A stretch of 64,000 nucleotides of DNA from Doryteuthis pealeii (GCA_023376005.1 CM042139.1:141134288-141198287); one strand, 5' to 3'; positions 32,180 through 45,578 are shown, numbered from the stretch's first letter. Notes: generated by a model not told the origin, from the letters alone. Numbers and translations: made by a program.

Positions 32180-32261
32180 ACGCACACACAGACACAAACA
32201 CAGATACACACACACACACACACACACATACAAACACAAACACAAACACAGATACCCCCCC

Positions 32262-32322
<61 letters not shown>
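32180..32322. repeat. (CA)n/(TA)n microsatellite
   Basis: Interrupted CA run followed by about 40 bp of TA. Confidence 0.95.
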
Positions 32323-32325
<3 letters not shown>

Positions 32326-32525
32326 TAAGTGAAGGAAAATACATTGAATTTGTTTAATGTAATGATTTATTTCAGCTGCAACGAGCTTAGTTCGTTACAA
32401 CATCTTCAGACTGCGGCCAGACATAAGGATGATACCACCCCCGTGTTTGCTCCGTATTGCGGTTGATATGAATTATTAAATGAAGCAAATTTAAAGTATT
32501 TTCCTTCAATTATTCATTTATATTG
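32323..32525. mobile_element. Short inverted-repeat element with hammerhead-like centre
   Basis: About 50-base inverted termini (around GTGAAGGAAAATACATTG at the left and AGTATTTTCCTTCAATTATT at the right) enclose a 90-base centre. The minus-strand centre reads CTGAAGATG, a hairpin around GTTGTAACGA and TCGTTGCAGC, then TGAAAT. CTGANGA and a GAAA-like element are present, but stem II is imperfect and no NUH site with a stem I can be assigned. Confidence 0.45.
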
Positions 32526-32630
32526 GTCTCTCCGTTTAAACACCTGAAACAATGTACATCGAGCACTCACTGTTGATTTACTGTATCACCACCAAAGAAG
32601 AAATACACATCTAATGATACCCAACATCAA

Positions 32631-32680
<50 letters not shown>

Positions 32681-32745
32681 CTGTGTGTGTCTGTGTGTGT
32701 CTGTGTGTCTGTGTGTCTGTCTGTGTGTGTGTAAGTGTGTGTGTA
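32631..32745. repeat. (TA)n/(TG)n microsatellite
   Basis: TA run then interrupted TG run. Confidence 0.95.
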
Positions 32746-32873
32746 AACCGCTCAAACCACAGGTGTGACTACTCGTTATCGAAAAAGTAAAAGCTTAATT
32801 AAATGCTAATCAGCAATTCCTTGTCAGTTATCTTTAATAAAAGATCCCTACAAAAGTATTAGCTGCCTAAATA

Positions 32874-32876
<3 letters not shown>

Positions 32877-32929
<53 letters not shown>

Positions 32930-32955
32930 CATAACATAACATAACATAACATAAA
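32877..32955. repeat. (TA)n followed by (ACATA)n pentanucleotide
   Basis: About 52 bp TA then five ACATA units. Confidence 0.95.
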
Positions 32956-32959
32956 GTCG

Positions 32960-33265
32960 TGCCTGGATTCCCTTCTCTTTCTAGTTCAACAATGTTTTGT
33001 CCATAAGTAAGACCCCTCTCAGGAGAACATCACCAGCATGTTTTTGTCTTACTTTGATTTCTTGCGAGACCAAACAGTACGTAATCTCATTGTGTACGTC
33101 CAAACCTTTTTCCAAGCAGTTTGTTAGATACAAGTGGTGCAGACATAGAGCAGTACAGACACGGTTACAGCTTAAAATCATTCCCATTTTATTTTATCAG
33201 ATAGATCATATTTCCATCTGGTTGATAACCTGTCTGTATCAGTCCATGCTAATGAAGTCTAAACA
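32960..33265 (-). pseudogene. LINE-B reverse transcriptase C-terminal fragment
   Basis: The minus strand gives DRLSTRWKYDLSDK, then TNCLEKGLDVHNEITYCLV and HAGDVLLRGVLL in changing frames. These align by eye with the better preserved pieces at 43960 and 56555 (DRLSIIWKSDLTD; HAGHCWRSGGELISDVLLW). It is the C-terminal tail of a non-LTR RT, heavily decayed and without catalytic motifs. Confidence 0.55.
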
Positions 33266-33464
33266 GTGGATACAATTGATTGATTCTAACGGTACTTCAA
33301 CCTATCTGAGACTATTTATTAGGAAAATTCATTTAGGAAATTTATTTTATTGTACGTTTATATTTATATATTTGTAGTTGTTTCTTACGGGTTTTTCTTC
33401 CTTCATGGTCAGATTGAATTCAAATAAGTTTTACACATATCTATTTGACCCGAACAGGTACTTC

Positions 33465-33720
33465 CATCATGGCGTAATGGTTAGCAGGCTAGTCTCGTTG
33501 ATACATTATTACTAAATTGTGAGTTCAATAATTGCTTGATGCTCAATGCTAGCAACCTTATTTCACACCTTACACATGGCTAACTGGTTGGGAAAATACC
33601 TACTACAACACTGGGTGAGGGGGTAATGCCAATGAAGGGGTACTCCATACTTCTAATATCTCAAGAACTAAAGCGCCACATCAGATGCAGATTAGTGTGA
33701 TACCCAAGCCAACCTTTTTG
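33465..33720 (+). repeat. tRNA-derived SINE-like family S2
   Basis: The head carries TGGCGTAATGGTTAGCAGG (A-box-like), then a diverged B box GTGAGTTCAATAATTGC 53 bases on. The body shares GGGGTAATGCCAATG and CCACATCAGATGCAGATTAG with 41985-42110. The same head occurs inverted at 51985-52075. Confidence 0.6.
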
Positions 33721-34094
33721 TCATAGCCCTGATGAGAAGGTTTTTCAATTGCGCTGAGAGCAAACTAGGTGTGAAACAACATTCAACACAACTGTCAATG
33801 GGGCTGACAAACTGACGAGATCCTCGATCAACTCATCCATGAATGGGAATGATGAATTAAGCAGATAGAACATGCTTCGAAATTCAACGCCCTCATATCA
33901 GCGATAAAAATGCCTTGCAAATGTAGCATGCGCTTTCTTGTTCCTCGATGCAAAAAAAAACCCCGAAAAACATAGAGAATGGTTGTTATGTAGAAAAATA
34001 TTTTTTGTGCTGAAAATATTCACTCCAAAAGGGTTAGTTTTTTTACTTTCATCTGTTGTAGATTCCCGTTGAAGTAAGTAGATGCCATTACTTT

Positions 34095-34797
<703 letters not shown>

Positions 34798-34805
34798 ATA
34801 TATAG

Positions 34806-34892
34806 TCATTCACAGACAAGTTTTTCGACTTATCAAGACTCTTCAGTGTGGCTAGACATTTGTAAGCTACTTACAGCCGGGATATATTATAT
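34806..34892 (-). mobile_element. Truncated hammerhead-type element (R2-like)
   Basis: Minus strand: GTCTAGCCACA, CTGAAGA (34846-34840), an imperfect stem II, GAAA, then TTGTC and TGTGAATG. CTGAAGA satisfies the core, since position 7 is free. Stem II has a mismatch and stem III is broken by a C-to-A change. The element ends in TA a few bases past the cleavage position, like the other copies. Confidence 0.5.
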
Positions 34893-34895
34893 ATA

Positions 34896-35517
34896 CTAGC
34901 AAATATATGAACCCTCCGGGTGCAATTATTTAAGTTTAAATGTAATAAAATATTAGATTAAATCAGAAAGTCTAATGAAACAAATTAAGAATTCAAATAA
35001 AAAGATTTGAAACGGAGGGGGTATAATCAGAAAATAGAACAACTGAAACTTACTCTTTCATCACTTCCGTTTTTCAATGCTAAATTTTCCTAATTTAACT
35101 ATCTAGTTAAAATAGGAAGTAAAGAATGAAATTACAGTTATTTCTTCTTGTTAATGAATTTCTTTTAGGGTTTATTGAAGAGATTTTTACTGATATTCAT
35201 TAAGATAAAACCAAACAATTAGAAATCAATAATACCAAGCACATTTTTATTAAAATCAGTTTTTTTAATATCAATATGCAAATTAGCTTTACGTTTACAC
35301 TGAAAACTGGTATTTTGTTGTATATATAAATACAATTGCATGTTATTAGTATTTAGGTAAGGCCAACAGTATTAATAATGTCAAACAGTTTTATTATTAA
35401 TTGCGGCTTAAATAGAAATAGAATCATGGAGAATGTGACGTAAATAACTAAGGGAATTGTGACTTGAGTAGTAATATAGTTTCGGTTACAGACAGAAAAA
35501 CACACAATCTCCATTAT

Positions 35518-35520
<3 letters not shown>
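34896..35520 (-). mobile_element. Helitron-like element (family H3)
   Basis: The minus strand ends ACCCGGAGGGT (hairpin, 4 bp), 11 bases, then CTAG followed by T and TA. The other end starts near AATGGAGATT next to (TA)n, similar to 47662-47720. The interior is AT-rich and non-coding. Confidence 0.45.

Positions 35521-35558
<38 letters not shown>
35521..35558. repeat. (TA)n tract
   Basis: Pure TA. Confidence 0.95.
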
Positions 35559-35559
<1 letters not shown>

Positions 35560-36655
35560 ATGATAGTCTATATACCCCATTATGTTTCCCTTACATATCT
35601 ATAATTACAGTCTTTAAGAAGACTTTAAGTGTATAAAAATATCCTTGTAACCTTTATACAATATTGGCTGACCCTTTGTCGTTTTTTTCCTAATCTTTGG
35701 TGCCACTACCAATGATTTTTATTATTCCATTGGATATCGAATATTCTCTATCAAAAGTCAAATATAAAGCCAGCGCTTTAGAGGTGTACTCTTTGAATAT
35801 CGACTCCATATTGCAAATGATTGTTGTCAGCGGCTCTTGATATTTTCTTGTGAATCGCACTTATTTCCGGAAAATATCGAATGCGGTCCGATGTGGCAGC
35901 AACGGAATTGTACGTATATCGAACGCTGTCGTCGGTATTGTGCTACAGTTTCCGGTATTTACTGTGCACCAGTTATTGATGACAACTTCCGCAGAATATC
36001 CGGTAAATATCAAAAGTTTCTTGTCGTTTTTGTTTTTTTTGTTGTTGTTTTGTTTTTGTTTTGTTTTGTTTTTCGTGTTTTGCCATATTCAGAATACAGC
36101 GTAAGTGACATGAATTGTGCAATACTGTTTATTATAACCAATTTCCGATGTGAAAAAACATTGATTGATAATTAAGGTCTCCTACTGCTTGACGTGGCTC
36201 CTAATGGATATGGAAACATGTTTGAACATGTATTCCATTATATGTAAAGTTGTTATAAGTGTGCTTAATATTAGAACGTTGCGTGACGCCACTGATCAGT
36301 CATGTTCGTTAGTCCATATTACTTACTGTGTTATGTATGAACGAATGATTTGTATTGATTGATTAATATCAATGATATATCAATCCGTTATGGGTGATTT
36401 TATGCCTAGAGAGCAGGGAATGTTCTTCATTGTACATTTATATTTACTGTGTAGTTGTTTCTTAAGAGTTGCGATATCATTTAATCCTATCAAATACAAA
36501 TAAAATAGAAGAGAGAGTGAGTCGGTGATGAAATAGAGGGGAAGGGAAGTTAGTGAAGATTTGGTTGAACAGAGAATAACTATCATGTAAAGTGGAGGGG
36601 CGAGGTCAGAGGATAGTAGTTTGTACAGAAAGATAAGATGAGGAGGTTGCTAGGT
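35559..36655. other. Unassigned region
   Basis: No recognised gene. The frame at 35837-36175 (+) includes a T-rich low-complexity run coding F/V/L and no domain. Confidence 0.4.
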
Positions 36656-36657
36656 AC

Positions 36658-36975
<318 letters not shown>

Positions 36976-37334
36976 GCCTGATAATTAGATTTTCAAATGG
37001 GTCAGGGAGTAGTTTGTTTGATGTGGGGTGGTCAGTGTTTTTTGTGGGTTTTTTTAGGTGTTACTGACCCCCACATTTTTGTCACCTCATCTTTATTACC
37101 AGGGTAGTGTATCAAGCTTCTCGTTGAGGCCGAATGGATGAAAACTTTTTATCTTTTTAATCCACCAGTACTCATGGTTTCCAATGTTTAATGTTGGTAT
37201 CTTTTTAAATTCTCTCGATAATGGTAAATTTTGTGTCTCTGTTGAAATCATGATCATCTGAGCGGAAGTGTTCTTCCACTGTGATAAGCTTGCTGTGATT
37301 CATGGATTTTATGCGATGCCTCTAGTTATTAAGC

Positions 37335-37885
37335 CATATATATTATACTAAAGCTGAGCAAATCAATATTTGTAGCTTAAAGACTTTTTTACTGTTTAGT
37401 TTAAAGACACGAAAATTATACTAAATTATTCCTTTGTTCTAGGATTGAGTTATGTTTAAAAAAATAATGTTGATTGTTTCTAATTAGATATAATTTTCAT
37501 TTAATTCAAAAACTCATTCGTCTCTCACTGCACATTCTGTCTCTCTATGTATATCTTGATTACCTCCACGTTATATATGTTAGTTTTTCAATGAGAGTAA
37601 AGAGAAAAAGAAAGGGGGAGGGGAAATATTTGAGAGTTATGAAACAGATTTGTATTTTAAGTTTCACAAGCGGCCATCACAGCCAACGTCTTAATAAATC
37701 TAAATTAGTTAAAACTATCCCATTCTTAAAAATCTTCCAAAATGATTTTAATATCTATTATTTTAATTCTCAGTCCGTATTTATCTTTTTAAAAATTGAA
37801 TTTTCTTTGCAAACTTACTTTTCCCTAATCAAAAATATCTACATAAAGGTCAATGGGTGACCCAACGGGTCACTTTTTGTCTTTT

Positions 37886-37890
<5 letters not shown>
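37335..37890 (+). mobile_element. Helitron-like element, short copy (family H2)
   Basis: Starts near TATACTAAAGCTGAGCAAATC, as does the element at 37944. Near the end it carries the perfect hairpin GTGACCCAACGGGTCAC (37857-37873). The terminal CTAG is altered to CTAT before (TA)n. About 550 bp, a deletion derivative of the longer copy. Confidence 0.55.

Positions 37891-37943
<53 letters not shown>
37891..37943. repeat. (TA)n tract between two H2 elements
   Basis: Pure TA, 53 bp. Confidence 0.95.
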
Positions 37944-37946
<3 letters not shown>

Positions 37947-39751
37947 CACTAAAGCTGAGCAAATCCAACTTTGCCAGCTAAAGGCTTTTTTTTCTATGTA
38001 TACTAATGGTATAAAAACTATCTCAAAATATCTTATTATAAATCTAATCATTGTTTGAAAAAAATTATCGTAATTTACAATTAAGTCAAAGACCGACCAA
38101 TCTCTGTCATAAGTATAGTTTATTTCTCTCACCCTCTCTCAATACATTTAGAACAGAGGAGAGTATGAGGAGAGAAAATCATTACCCTGCTTGAAAAAAA
38201 TTACGACTGACTGCTGGGCGGATTTACACCACCCTCTCTGTCTCTATGTATATACCTCTCTCTTTTTATTATCTACATAAACTAGCTACTGGCAAAAAAA
38301 AGTTTTTGAAAAAATTACTTTACCCACACACACAGAAAGCAATTTACCAAAAATCAGGGAATTATCGGATTTTAATGAAATGTTCAGTGTTTATTTATCG
38401 ATGAATGATCTTTATAATGTATTATTTATTTTATTTAAAAACTTTCTCATTTTTTTCAGGTCACTTAATTTTGATCCCCCTTATGTTGGAGGCGTAAAAT
38501 GTTTTGTGAGTTGGTCATTTTCGATACTAATTACAGTATAAATAAAGAGATAAAAGACCGAAGTTATGAATAGAAACAAAAAAAATTTACGGTGGCTATT
38601 CTATGAGAAAACAAGTTCCGAAAATCGAAAAATAAAATGTAAAAAAATAATAAATAATTAATTTTTTGGAGATTTGTTGTTTTACTCATTTCGTTAATTA
38701 TTTAATTGGCTATTATCTTATAAAAGAAAAAAAATTATACATAGACATTTTCTGCTTAAAAAGGGGAGGGGGTACATTTTCAATCGAGTTTTTCTTCAAA
38801 ACTTATTACTTTATGTATCTAAGATAAGGTTTGCATTGAATAGATATTTATTTCTAGAATCTAAAAATATAACATTTTAAACTTAAAATCCGAATATTTT
38901 TATTTTAAATGAATTTTATATATTAATTATTCATAGCAAAAATACTAAATTAAAGTTTTGTAATAAAATAACTGATGCGTTATAGAAATTCATTAATTGA
39001 TAAATCAATACTGAACATTTCATTAAAATCGGATTATTCCATGATTTTTGGTAATTTATATTTTTGCAATCGCGAATGTTATATTAAATTTGTAAAAAAG
39101 CCACTTTAAGCTATTTTAAACCAGCGTCTCCGACCGAAAGCGATAGAAATTGACCGAAAAATCGTTTTAAATGTTGTTTTTTTTTATTGTATATGTAATG
39201 ATATTTTTCTTTTTTTTAATGATGGTCATTATGTTACTATTTATCGTTTTAGAGAAAAGTTTGACTATAATTAATTTTAATTCGTTTTTAAAACAAAAGA
39301 TCTGTTGCCAGCAGACGAATTATGGACCATCCTACTATTATCTTATAAAAGAAAAATATACATCAATATTTGTTCTGTTCAAAAGGAAGGGGTCTTAAAT
39401 TTTCAATATAGTGTTTCTAAAAAAGTTATTAGATGACAATAATAAACTGAAGTAGTTATTAAATAGATAACTGTTTTTAGAATCTAAAAAACGGAAATTT
39501 GAAACTTACAATTAGGCGTTTCATATTATAAATTTATTCTAAATAATAATTTACCATGGCAGAAATACCTAATTAAGTCAGAAAGTTTTGAAATGAAATA
39601 GCTGATGCATTATAAAATTCATTTATTGATAAATCTACACTGAAAATTTCATTAAAATTGGAAAATTTCCTGATTTTATTTTAAATTATTGTGATTTTTT
39701 AACAATACAACCCGAGCTCAATGGGTGACCCAGTGGGTCACGTGTTTTCTA

Positions 39752-39752
<1 letters not shown>
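37944..39752 (+). mobile_element. Helitron-like non-autonomous element (family H2)
   Basis: Starts TACACTAAAGCTGAGCAAATC and ends with hairpin GTGACCCAGTGGGTCAC (39725-39741), a 7-base spacer and CTAG (39749-39752), followed by T and (TA)n. Hairpin then CTRR at the end and insertion between A and T are the Helitron 3' signature. Inside, two diverged tandem segments (about 38660-39060 and 39290-39690) share TATTATCTTATAAAAGAAAA and ATTGATAAATC. There is no helicase or Rep protein. The left end lacks a clear TC, so the 5' limit is tentative. Confidence 0.6.
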
Positions 39753-39927
<175 letters not shown>

Positions 39928-40364
39928 GAATAAGAATATTTTTAAATCATACGATGAACGTATTTTTCTGTGAATAGTATGGCGTTGAAACGTGACATCT
40001 AATTTGATATCCCAAAGCAATATTAAACCGTTTTCTCAGACATTTCTTATATAGCATTATGTAACATAAGATACGTTACTTCACGAACCCAGTGTTCTTT
40101 CTTAGTGATTTTAGAACTTTGTCCTATATTACCTTTTCCCTGGTTTATTCAATACTAGAAATGTCAGATATTTCGAGTTTGACATATCAAAGTACGTGAG
40201 ACACTGGATTTCGACGGGAAATATATTGCACTAGCAGCTCTGTCTTTGTACTTAATATTATATAGATTCGTATTCCTCCATCTTTTACCAAATAGCACCT
40301 TTGAATATTGTATTAGGAAGACAATACACGTACACCGAAACACAATATATACGTTTGCGTGTGC

Positions 40365-40447
<83 letters not shown>
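40365..40447. repeat. (TA)n/(CA)n/(TA)n microsatellite
   Basis: Short TA, CA and long TA phases. Confidence 0.95.
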
Positions 40448-40450
<3 letters not shown>

Positions 40451-40630
40451 ATTATATTTAACATTGGAGAATTGAAATAAAGTGCTCGCTTACAGGTGTA
40501 AAAGCTGTATCTATTTGTTATAGACTACAATACATTTAAGTTGCGATTGTTACAATTGATAAGAAAGCAAAGTGTAAGCCATTTATCGTCAAAACCACAC
40601 GCTCGTGAAAGAATATACGAGTATCACATC

Positions 40631-40633
<3 letters not shown>

Positions 40634-40685
<52 letters not shown>
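40634..40685. repeat. (TA)n tract at the H1 left end
   Basis: Pure TA, 52 bp. Confidence 0.95.
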
Positions 40686-40689
<4 letters not shown>

Positions 40690-42842
40690 GATTGGTGTGT
40701 ACGTGTCGACTTATAACTCAAAAAAGAAATATAATATCTTAATATCCTTATAACTAAGAAACACACCAATTTTAGTTATTGATTTTTACTGATTTAGTGG
40801 TATAATTAATTAATTAAAAAAAATCAACTTTGCCGAAGTGTTAGCATGGTGCTGCTGCTGCTGATTTTTGCCTGCTGATAATGTTTTGCCTTGGTGGTAA
40901 ATTTTAGTACACAAATTCGCACCCTATTCGGTTCAGTTTAGAATTTCTTGCGTATTTCTGGTCCAATATTTAAAATATTCATTTGGTTAGAAAGAAAAGA
41001 AAATAATCTTTCTAAATATCTAATTTGTATGTGTTTGCATCCATTAAATTATTTGTATAGAAGGGGGAAATAGAGGGGGTAAAATAGATATTTGAGTCAA
41101 CAAGCTTCCTGCTGAGGCGGGACCAAAAAGAAACGAGTTCACCGTCTTCTCGCAGGCCAAACTTTCTTTTGGTCAACACAGACTTCGTCTTCGACCAGCA
41201 GCTGAAAATCCGTCGTCGTCGTCAAAATAATCTTTTCTGACTGCCGTCTCACGTAAGTCGAATGCTCCTCTGCCCACGCTCTACTCGCTTTGGTTATTTA
41301 TGGGCATATTACCCAAACATCCGGGCACATCAGTCGAACCTCGCGTCCGTCTAGTGCATAACTCGCATTTGTTTTTGCATGCGGGGGGACGCGGGTTCGA
41401 TCCCGGCAGGCAAGACAATGATTGCTCTTTTTCTTAAAGAGTACGATTGTACTCGTTCTCCGTCACAATTTGTACAGCGAATTAAATAACAAATTAAACG
41501 AAAACATTTAACGATAACTCAACCTTTTTTTATTAATACTTTCATTTTAGAATAATCAGTATAAATCAAATCTTTCTTGAAAGAAACTAATCGTGAAGTA
41601 AGCAAAGGGAAAAAAATAGATTGTAATACGGAAAATTGTAAATAATTAATTCTTTAACGAATTAAACGAATACATTTTAGCTTAAAAAAGAATAAGATTG
41701 TTTCAAAAATGTAAACAACAAATAGAGATTATTCTTAAAATAAAGGAATATTACAATACACTCATTATTTGCTTTGTTTATTGTCAAATCATTAATTTTC
41801 ATTCGAATGAATCAATTCAATAAATTCTCCTTCTACAAATAAAGACACATGAATTTTACGTGTTAAAACTTGAATTATTTAATGCTACATGTATATTTTA
41901 TTCATTATTATTGGGTATTGGTGTTTGTTTTATTCATTATTATTGTTTTTGAACTCATTTTTTTATTTACACAATAGATGGACACTAACAGGTACTACCA
42001 CTCCGTGCAATAGTGGACCTGGGAGTAATGACAATGCAGGGGCAATCCATAATTCCAAAAGCTCCAGAATGGGTACTTCACCACTAGATGCAGTTTAGCG
42101 TCATACTCAAGATACTAAGATCCTCATCAACCGCCTTTTAGCACATCTATGATAAAAACTGATGGTAGTTTGCCAGAAGAGCAATACGGTTGGTATAATC
42201 ATATAGGTTCTAGGGCTTGACGCGACCAATCGATCGGGTTGGGGGCCTCTCCGACCGCCCGTCTAGCCCAAGTAAGGGTCAAAGTTGTGTGTAGCATGTC
42301 ATGGATTGCTCAGCCACCAGGATTCCCTCCATAAGCATCACGGGTCACCACCCACGGCTCACAGGTGGCCCAACTGGAAGGATGTCTTACTCTTCAACAG
42401 AGGTGCAGTCGGCGTATTATACAGTCCCAGCCGGGAGACCTAAAAAAATAAGGACGTTTAATACCAAGCTCCTTAAATTTGTTACTTTTGGGGGGATGAA
42501 AAAGAAAATAAACCAAGCGAATTCATTTTTATCAGTTTAACGCAACAAGCAATTCAAAACTGAATTGAAGTTTTTGTCATGTATACAAAAAATTTTTTGA
42601 AAAAAAGATGTTTCAAAACACTTCAAGTTTAGGAATACATTTTTTGAAATAATATTTTCAATGTAAACAAAAAGAAAAATATTTCCTAAAATAAACAAAA
42701 TTAGTATACGAATTATCGGCGATTTTTAAAATTGGATAAATCATTTTTCTCTTATTCTCTCTCTTACTCCTGTTTTCTCTTTCCCCCTCCCTCTCTAGTG
42801 TTCCTAATTTTTAGTCCGGTCATGGACCGGGTACTTTTGCTA

Positions 42843-42843
<1 letters not shown>
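40686..42843 (+). mobile_element. Helitron-like non-autonomous element (family H1), full-length candidate
   Basis: The left end (TGAAGATTGG, GTACGTGTCGACTTATAA) and the right end match, in inverted orientation, the element at 52888-54686. The right end has hairpin CCGGTCATGGACCGG (6-bp stem, 42816-42830), a 9-base spacer and CTAG (42840-42843), then T and (TA)n. It contains a tRNA-like sequence (about 41345-41415) and a body shared with S2 copies (41985-42330). No Rep/helicase coding is seen. About 2.16 kb and non-autonomous. Confidence 0.65.
41345..41415 (+). other. tRNA-like sequence inside the H1 element
   Basis: CGTCTAGTGCATAACTCGC resembles a pol III A box, and GCGGGTTCGATCCCGGC gives a good B box and T arm. 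The acceptor stem does not pair and the anticodon loop is too large, so this is a tRNA relic or SINE head, not a functional tRNA. Confidence 0.4.

Positions 42844-42886
<43 letters not shown>
42844..42886. repeat. (TA)n tract at the H1 right end
   Basis: Pure TA directly after CTAG. Confidence 0.95.
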
Positions 42887-42888
<2 letters not shown>

Positions 42889-43955
42889 GCAATTCCATGT
42901 GAAATCATCAGGAAAAAAATTGTCACCCACCCCCTTCAATTTTTCTGAAATGTTGTACAGGTGTAGACTAGGTTAAAATTAGACAATTCCCCAAAATTGG
43001 GCTACCAATTCGAAATATTCGCCGAGTTATGTCGATTTTAAACTCAAAAAATTTGAGCGGGGGGCGAGAAATATGTCGACATTTTGTAATCTATTTTTGT
43101 CTATAAAATGTGTTTTATAGCTCCCCCACTCCTGAAAATAGGTTTATAGATGTTTTTAGGCCTGTGGAATCCCAAGATTTTATCAAAAAAAGCATAAAGT
43201 TAACCCTTTTTACGTTATTAATGATTTCTGATTTTTTTCAATGCAAGATCAATAAGTGAAAAAATCACAATGTGGCACTACATAAAATTTTCTTTTTCCT
43301 TTAAATTATTATTCTACATATATTGAACATTATTTGTACCAAAAATGGAGTTTGTTTTTTGCTCACAAGCGAAGTTACAACATCAGTTAATATTTGGCAC
43401 CTTTACGTACAGCCATTGAATAAGCACCATATGGAGCAAAATAACTGTCAGAGTTCGATAGAAATTATCAGGATTATGTTGGTGGTTGGATATATTTAAA
43501 ATAATAAACAAACAATATATTTCCCATGCATTAATCATATTGCCTGCGAAATTCTGACAATATACAAACGTCAATACCAGTACCACATTTCATTTTAGAA
43601 TTGAAAATTGGAAGGTAACAAAAATGATAACAATATCCTTGTTACCACCAATTTTCCCTGTGAAATGTACCCCCCCCCCTATATTTAACACAATGAAACT
43701 TGCATAAAAATTAATATTATCTTGAAAACATTTTTTCCATTCAAAAGAAGAAACCTTAAACAAACTCCTGATGATTTTAGAAAGTTTTTTCGTGAAAATT
43801 GGAACAAGGTGACAAGGAAAACCAAGTTGCCACAGTTAGGACAAAGATGGACACATACGTATGTATTTGATACGCGTATTGGTACGCTCACCTGATGGCG
43901 ACACAGATTTCTTTGACATCGCCACAAGGTTGATACATTAGCACCATATATATTT
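42887..43955. other. Unassigned AT-rich region
   Basis: No gene or repeat family recognised; homopolymers of C near 43668-43679. Confidence 0.4.
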
Positions 43956-43959
43956 ATAA

Positions 43960-44318
43960 TATATTGTTGAATGTTGCGAGCAGTCCTGAATACGTCGTGG
44001 AAGCAGCACCCCACAAAGAAGCAACTATATGATCACCTGCTCCCCATCTCACAAACCATACGGTTGAGACGGACTAGACATGCAGGACACTGCTGGAGAA
44101 GCGGGGGCGAGCTCATAAGCGACGTTCTCCTGTGGAGGCCAACACATGGACATGCTAACGTAGGACGCCCACTAAGACCTACATTGACCAACTATGCGAG
44201 GATTCGATATGCTGCACGGAGGACCTCCCAGTGGCAATGAGTAATAGGGAAGGTTGGTGAGAGATAGTCATGGATACCCATGCTGCTTGCGCGACATGAT
44301 GATGATGATGATGATATA
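43960..44318 (+). pseudogene. LINE-B reverse transcriptase C-terminal tail with (ATG)n 3' end
   Basis: An open 89-residue frame (43971-44240) reads MLRAVLNTSWKQHPTKKQLY, QTIRLRRTRHAGHCWRSGGE, LISDVLLWRPTHGHANVGRP. This is the conserved C-terminal segment after the thumb of a LINE reverse transcriptase, including the HxxHCWRS motif. The catalytic core is absent (5' truncated). A (GAT)n tail at 44296-44315 is the expected 3' repeat of the element. The sequence after VGRP is frameshifted. Confidence 0.75.
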
Positions 44319-44381
44319 TATATAAATATTTGTGTATGTGCAAGTAGGTGTATATATGTAGAGGTTTATATATATATTATT

Positions 44382-45065
44382 TGTTGGCATCCTTCCGTCT
44401 ACTAAAGACGATGGCGTAGAGTCCGCTTTTTTATTTTTTTATTTTTATTTTATTTTTATTTTTTTCTCCTGCAACTGCGTGAATGGTTGAGCGGCACAAT
44501 TTTTGAATGGCAATATCTGGAATCTCTGGTCCAGTGACTGCGAACACTTCAGGTAGCCAGGTTGGATGCCTTCGTTAGTACCGTCAGTGCGGTGCAGAGT
44601 GGCATCCACTCTCCTGGCACCCCTCTTGCAGTTGGTTGCTCGGAAGTCACACTGTGTTCCTGGATAGGTGCAGTGTAACATGCACAAGACTTGTCAAGCT
44701 ACGCTGAAGTCGCTCCGATCTCCTTTGTTCATGTATAAGGAGACGATGGTAATGTCCCGCTTGTCCCGGGGGATATGTCCATGTTCCCAGCAACTGCAGA
44801 GTCACTAGTGTAGTGGTTGAAGCAGTGCTGCACCAAGCCTTCAAGATATTTGCTGGTACGCCGTCACTCCCGGTTGCTTTCTTGTCAGCGAGGCAGTCCT
44901 TTCCATTTTGTTGTGCAAAACTACGTAACCTGGGCAGGTTTTATGGAGGATGAGCTGTGGCCCTAGCAGCAGATCCTCCCTCCACACAGCCGTTGTGGTT
45001 CAAAGGAAAGGTAGGAACCAATGCGGTTTTGCAACGACGGCGCCGCAGGAGTTGCTAGGAAGCAA
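44382..45065 (-). pseudogene. LINE-A copy with internal deletion
   Basis: The minus strand starts with 5' sequence (about 45063-44920) matching 11020-11185, then passes directly into the RT start (ADKKATGSDGVPA-like, 44890-44850) and LVTLQLLGTWTYPPGQAGHY. The whole endonuclease and the linker are missing. It ends with the family's 3' end next to TA. A poly-T/TTTTA insertion lies at 44430-44466. The colinear order here shows the normal orientation of the 5' part. Confidence 0.7.
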
Positions 45066-45067
45066 CT

Positions 45068-45070
<3 letters not shown>

Positions 45071-45108
<38 letters not shown>
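45071..45108. repeat. (TA)n tract
   Basis: Pure TA adjoining the LINE-A 5' end. Confidence 0.95.
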
Positions 45109-45111
<3 letters not shown>

Positions 45112-45326
45112 AGTGGGTGTCTGCAAGTGTGAATACGGTGATATACTTACGTAAATAGAGGGGAAGGGAAAGAGAATGAAAGAGTGAAAAAGAAACAAAC
45201 GAAGAAAAAATTAAGGACACCGGAGCCGAAAGAAAAAAAAATGAGAAAGTGGGAGTGAAAAGTAAACGACACACTACTTACTATGACAGGGACTAAAATA
45301 CAAACTTGCAGGTGGATACAAAAACA

Positions 45327-45362
45327 GCTCACACAAACACACACACACACACACAACAACAC

Positions 45363-45398
<36 letters not shown>
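45327..45398. repeat. (CA)n/(TA)n microsatellite
   Basis: CA then TA phases. Confidence 0.9.
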
Positions 45399-45400
<2 letters not shown>

Positions 45401-45578
45401 TAAATCCTTATTGGTTATCCTCGCGGTGAGAAAAAAACACCAAATAGTTTGTAAAAAATATATTACCAAACATCAATCGGGGAGAAAAATTTTTTTGCAA
45501 AATAGAAAACCAAGATAATCTTACCAACAAAATAATCTATTGGTACAATATTTTGGCCAAAAGAAAAAACAATTTATA

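Noticed and set aside
33728..33760. CTGATGAGAAGG...TTC as a hammerhead
   Set aside because: Stem II is possible but GAAA is absent (AATT instead).
41345..41415. Functional tRNA gene
   Set aside because: The B box is good but the acceptor stem does not pair and the anticodon loop is oversized. It lies inside a Helitron-like repeat.
43755..43775. CTGATGA near 43764 and its inverse at 42904
   Set aside because: No GAAA and no stems in either orientation.
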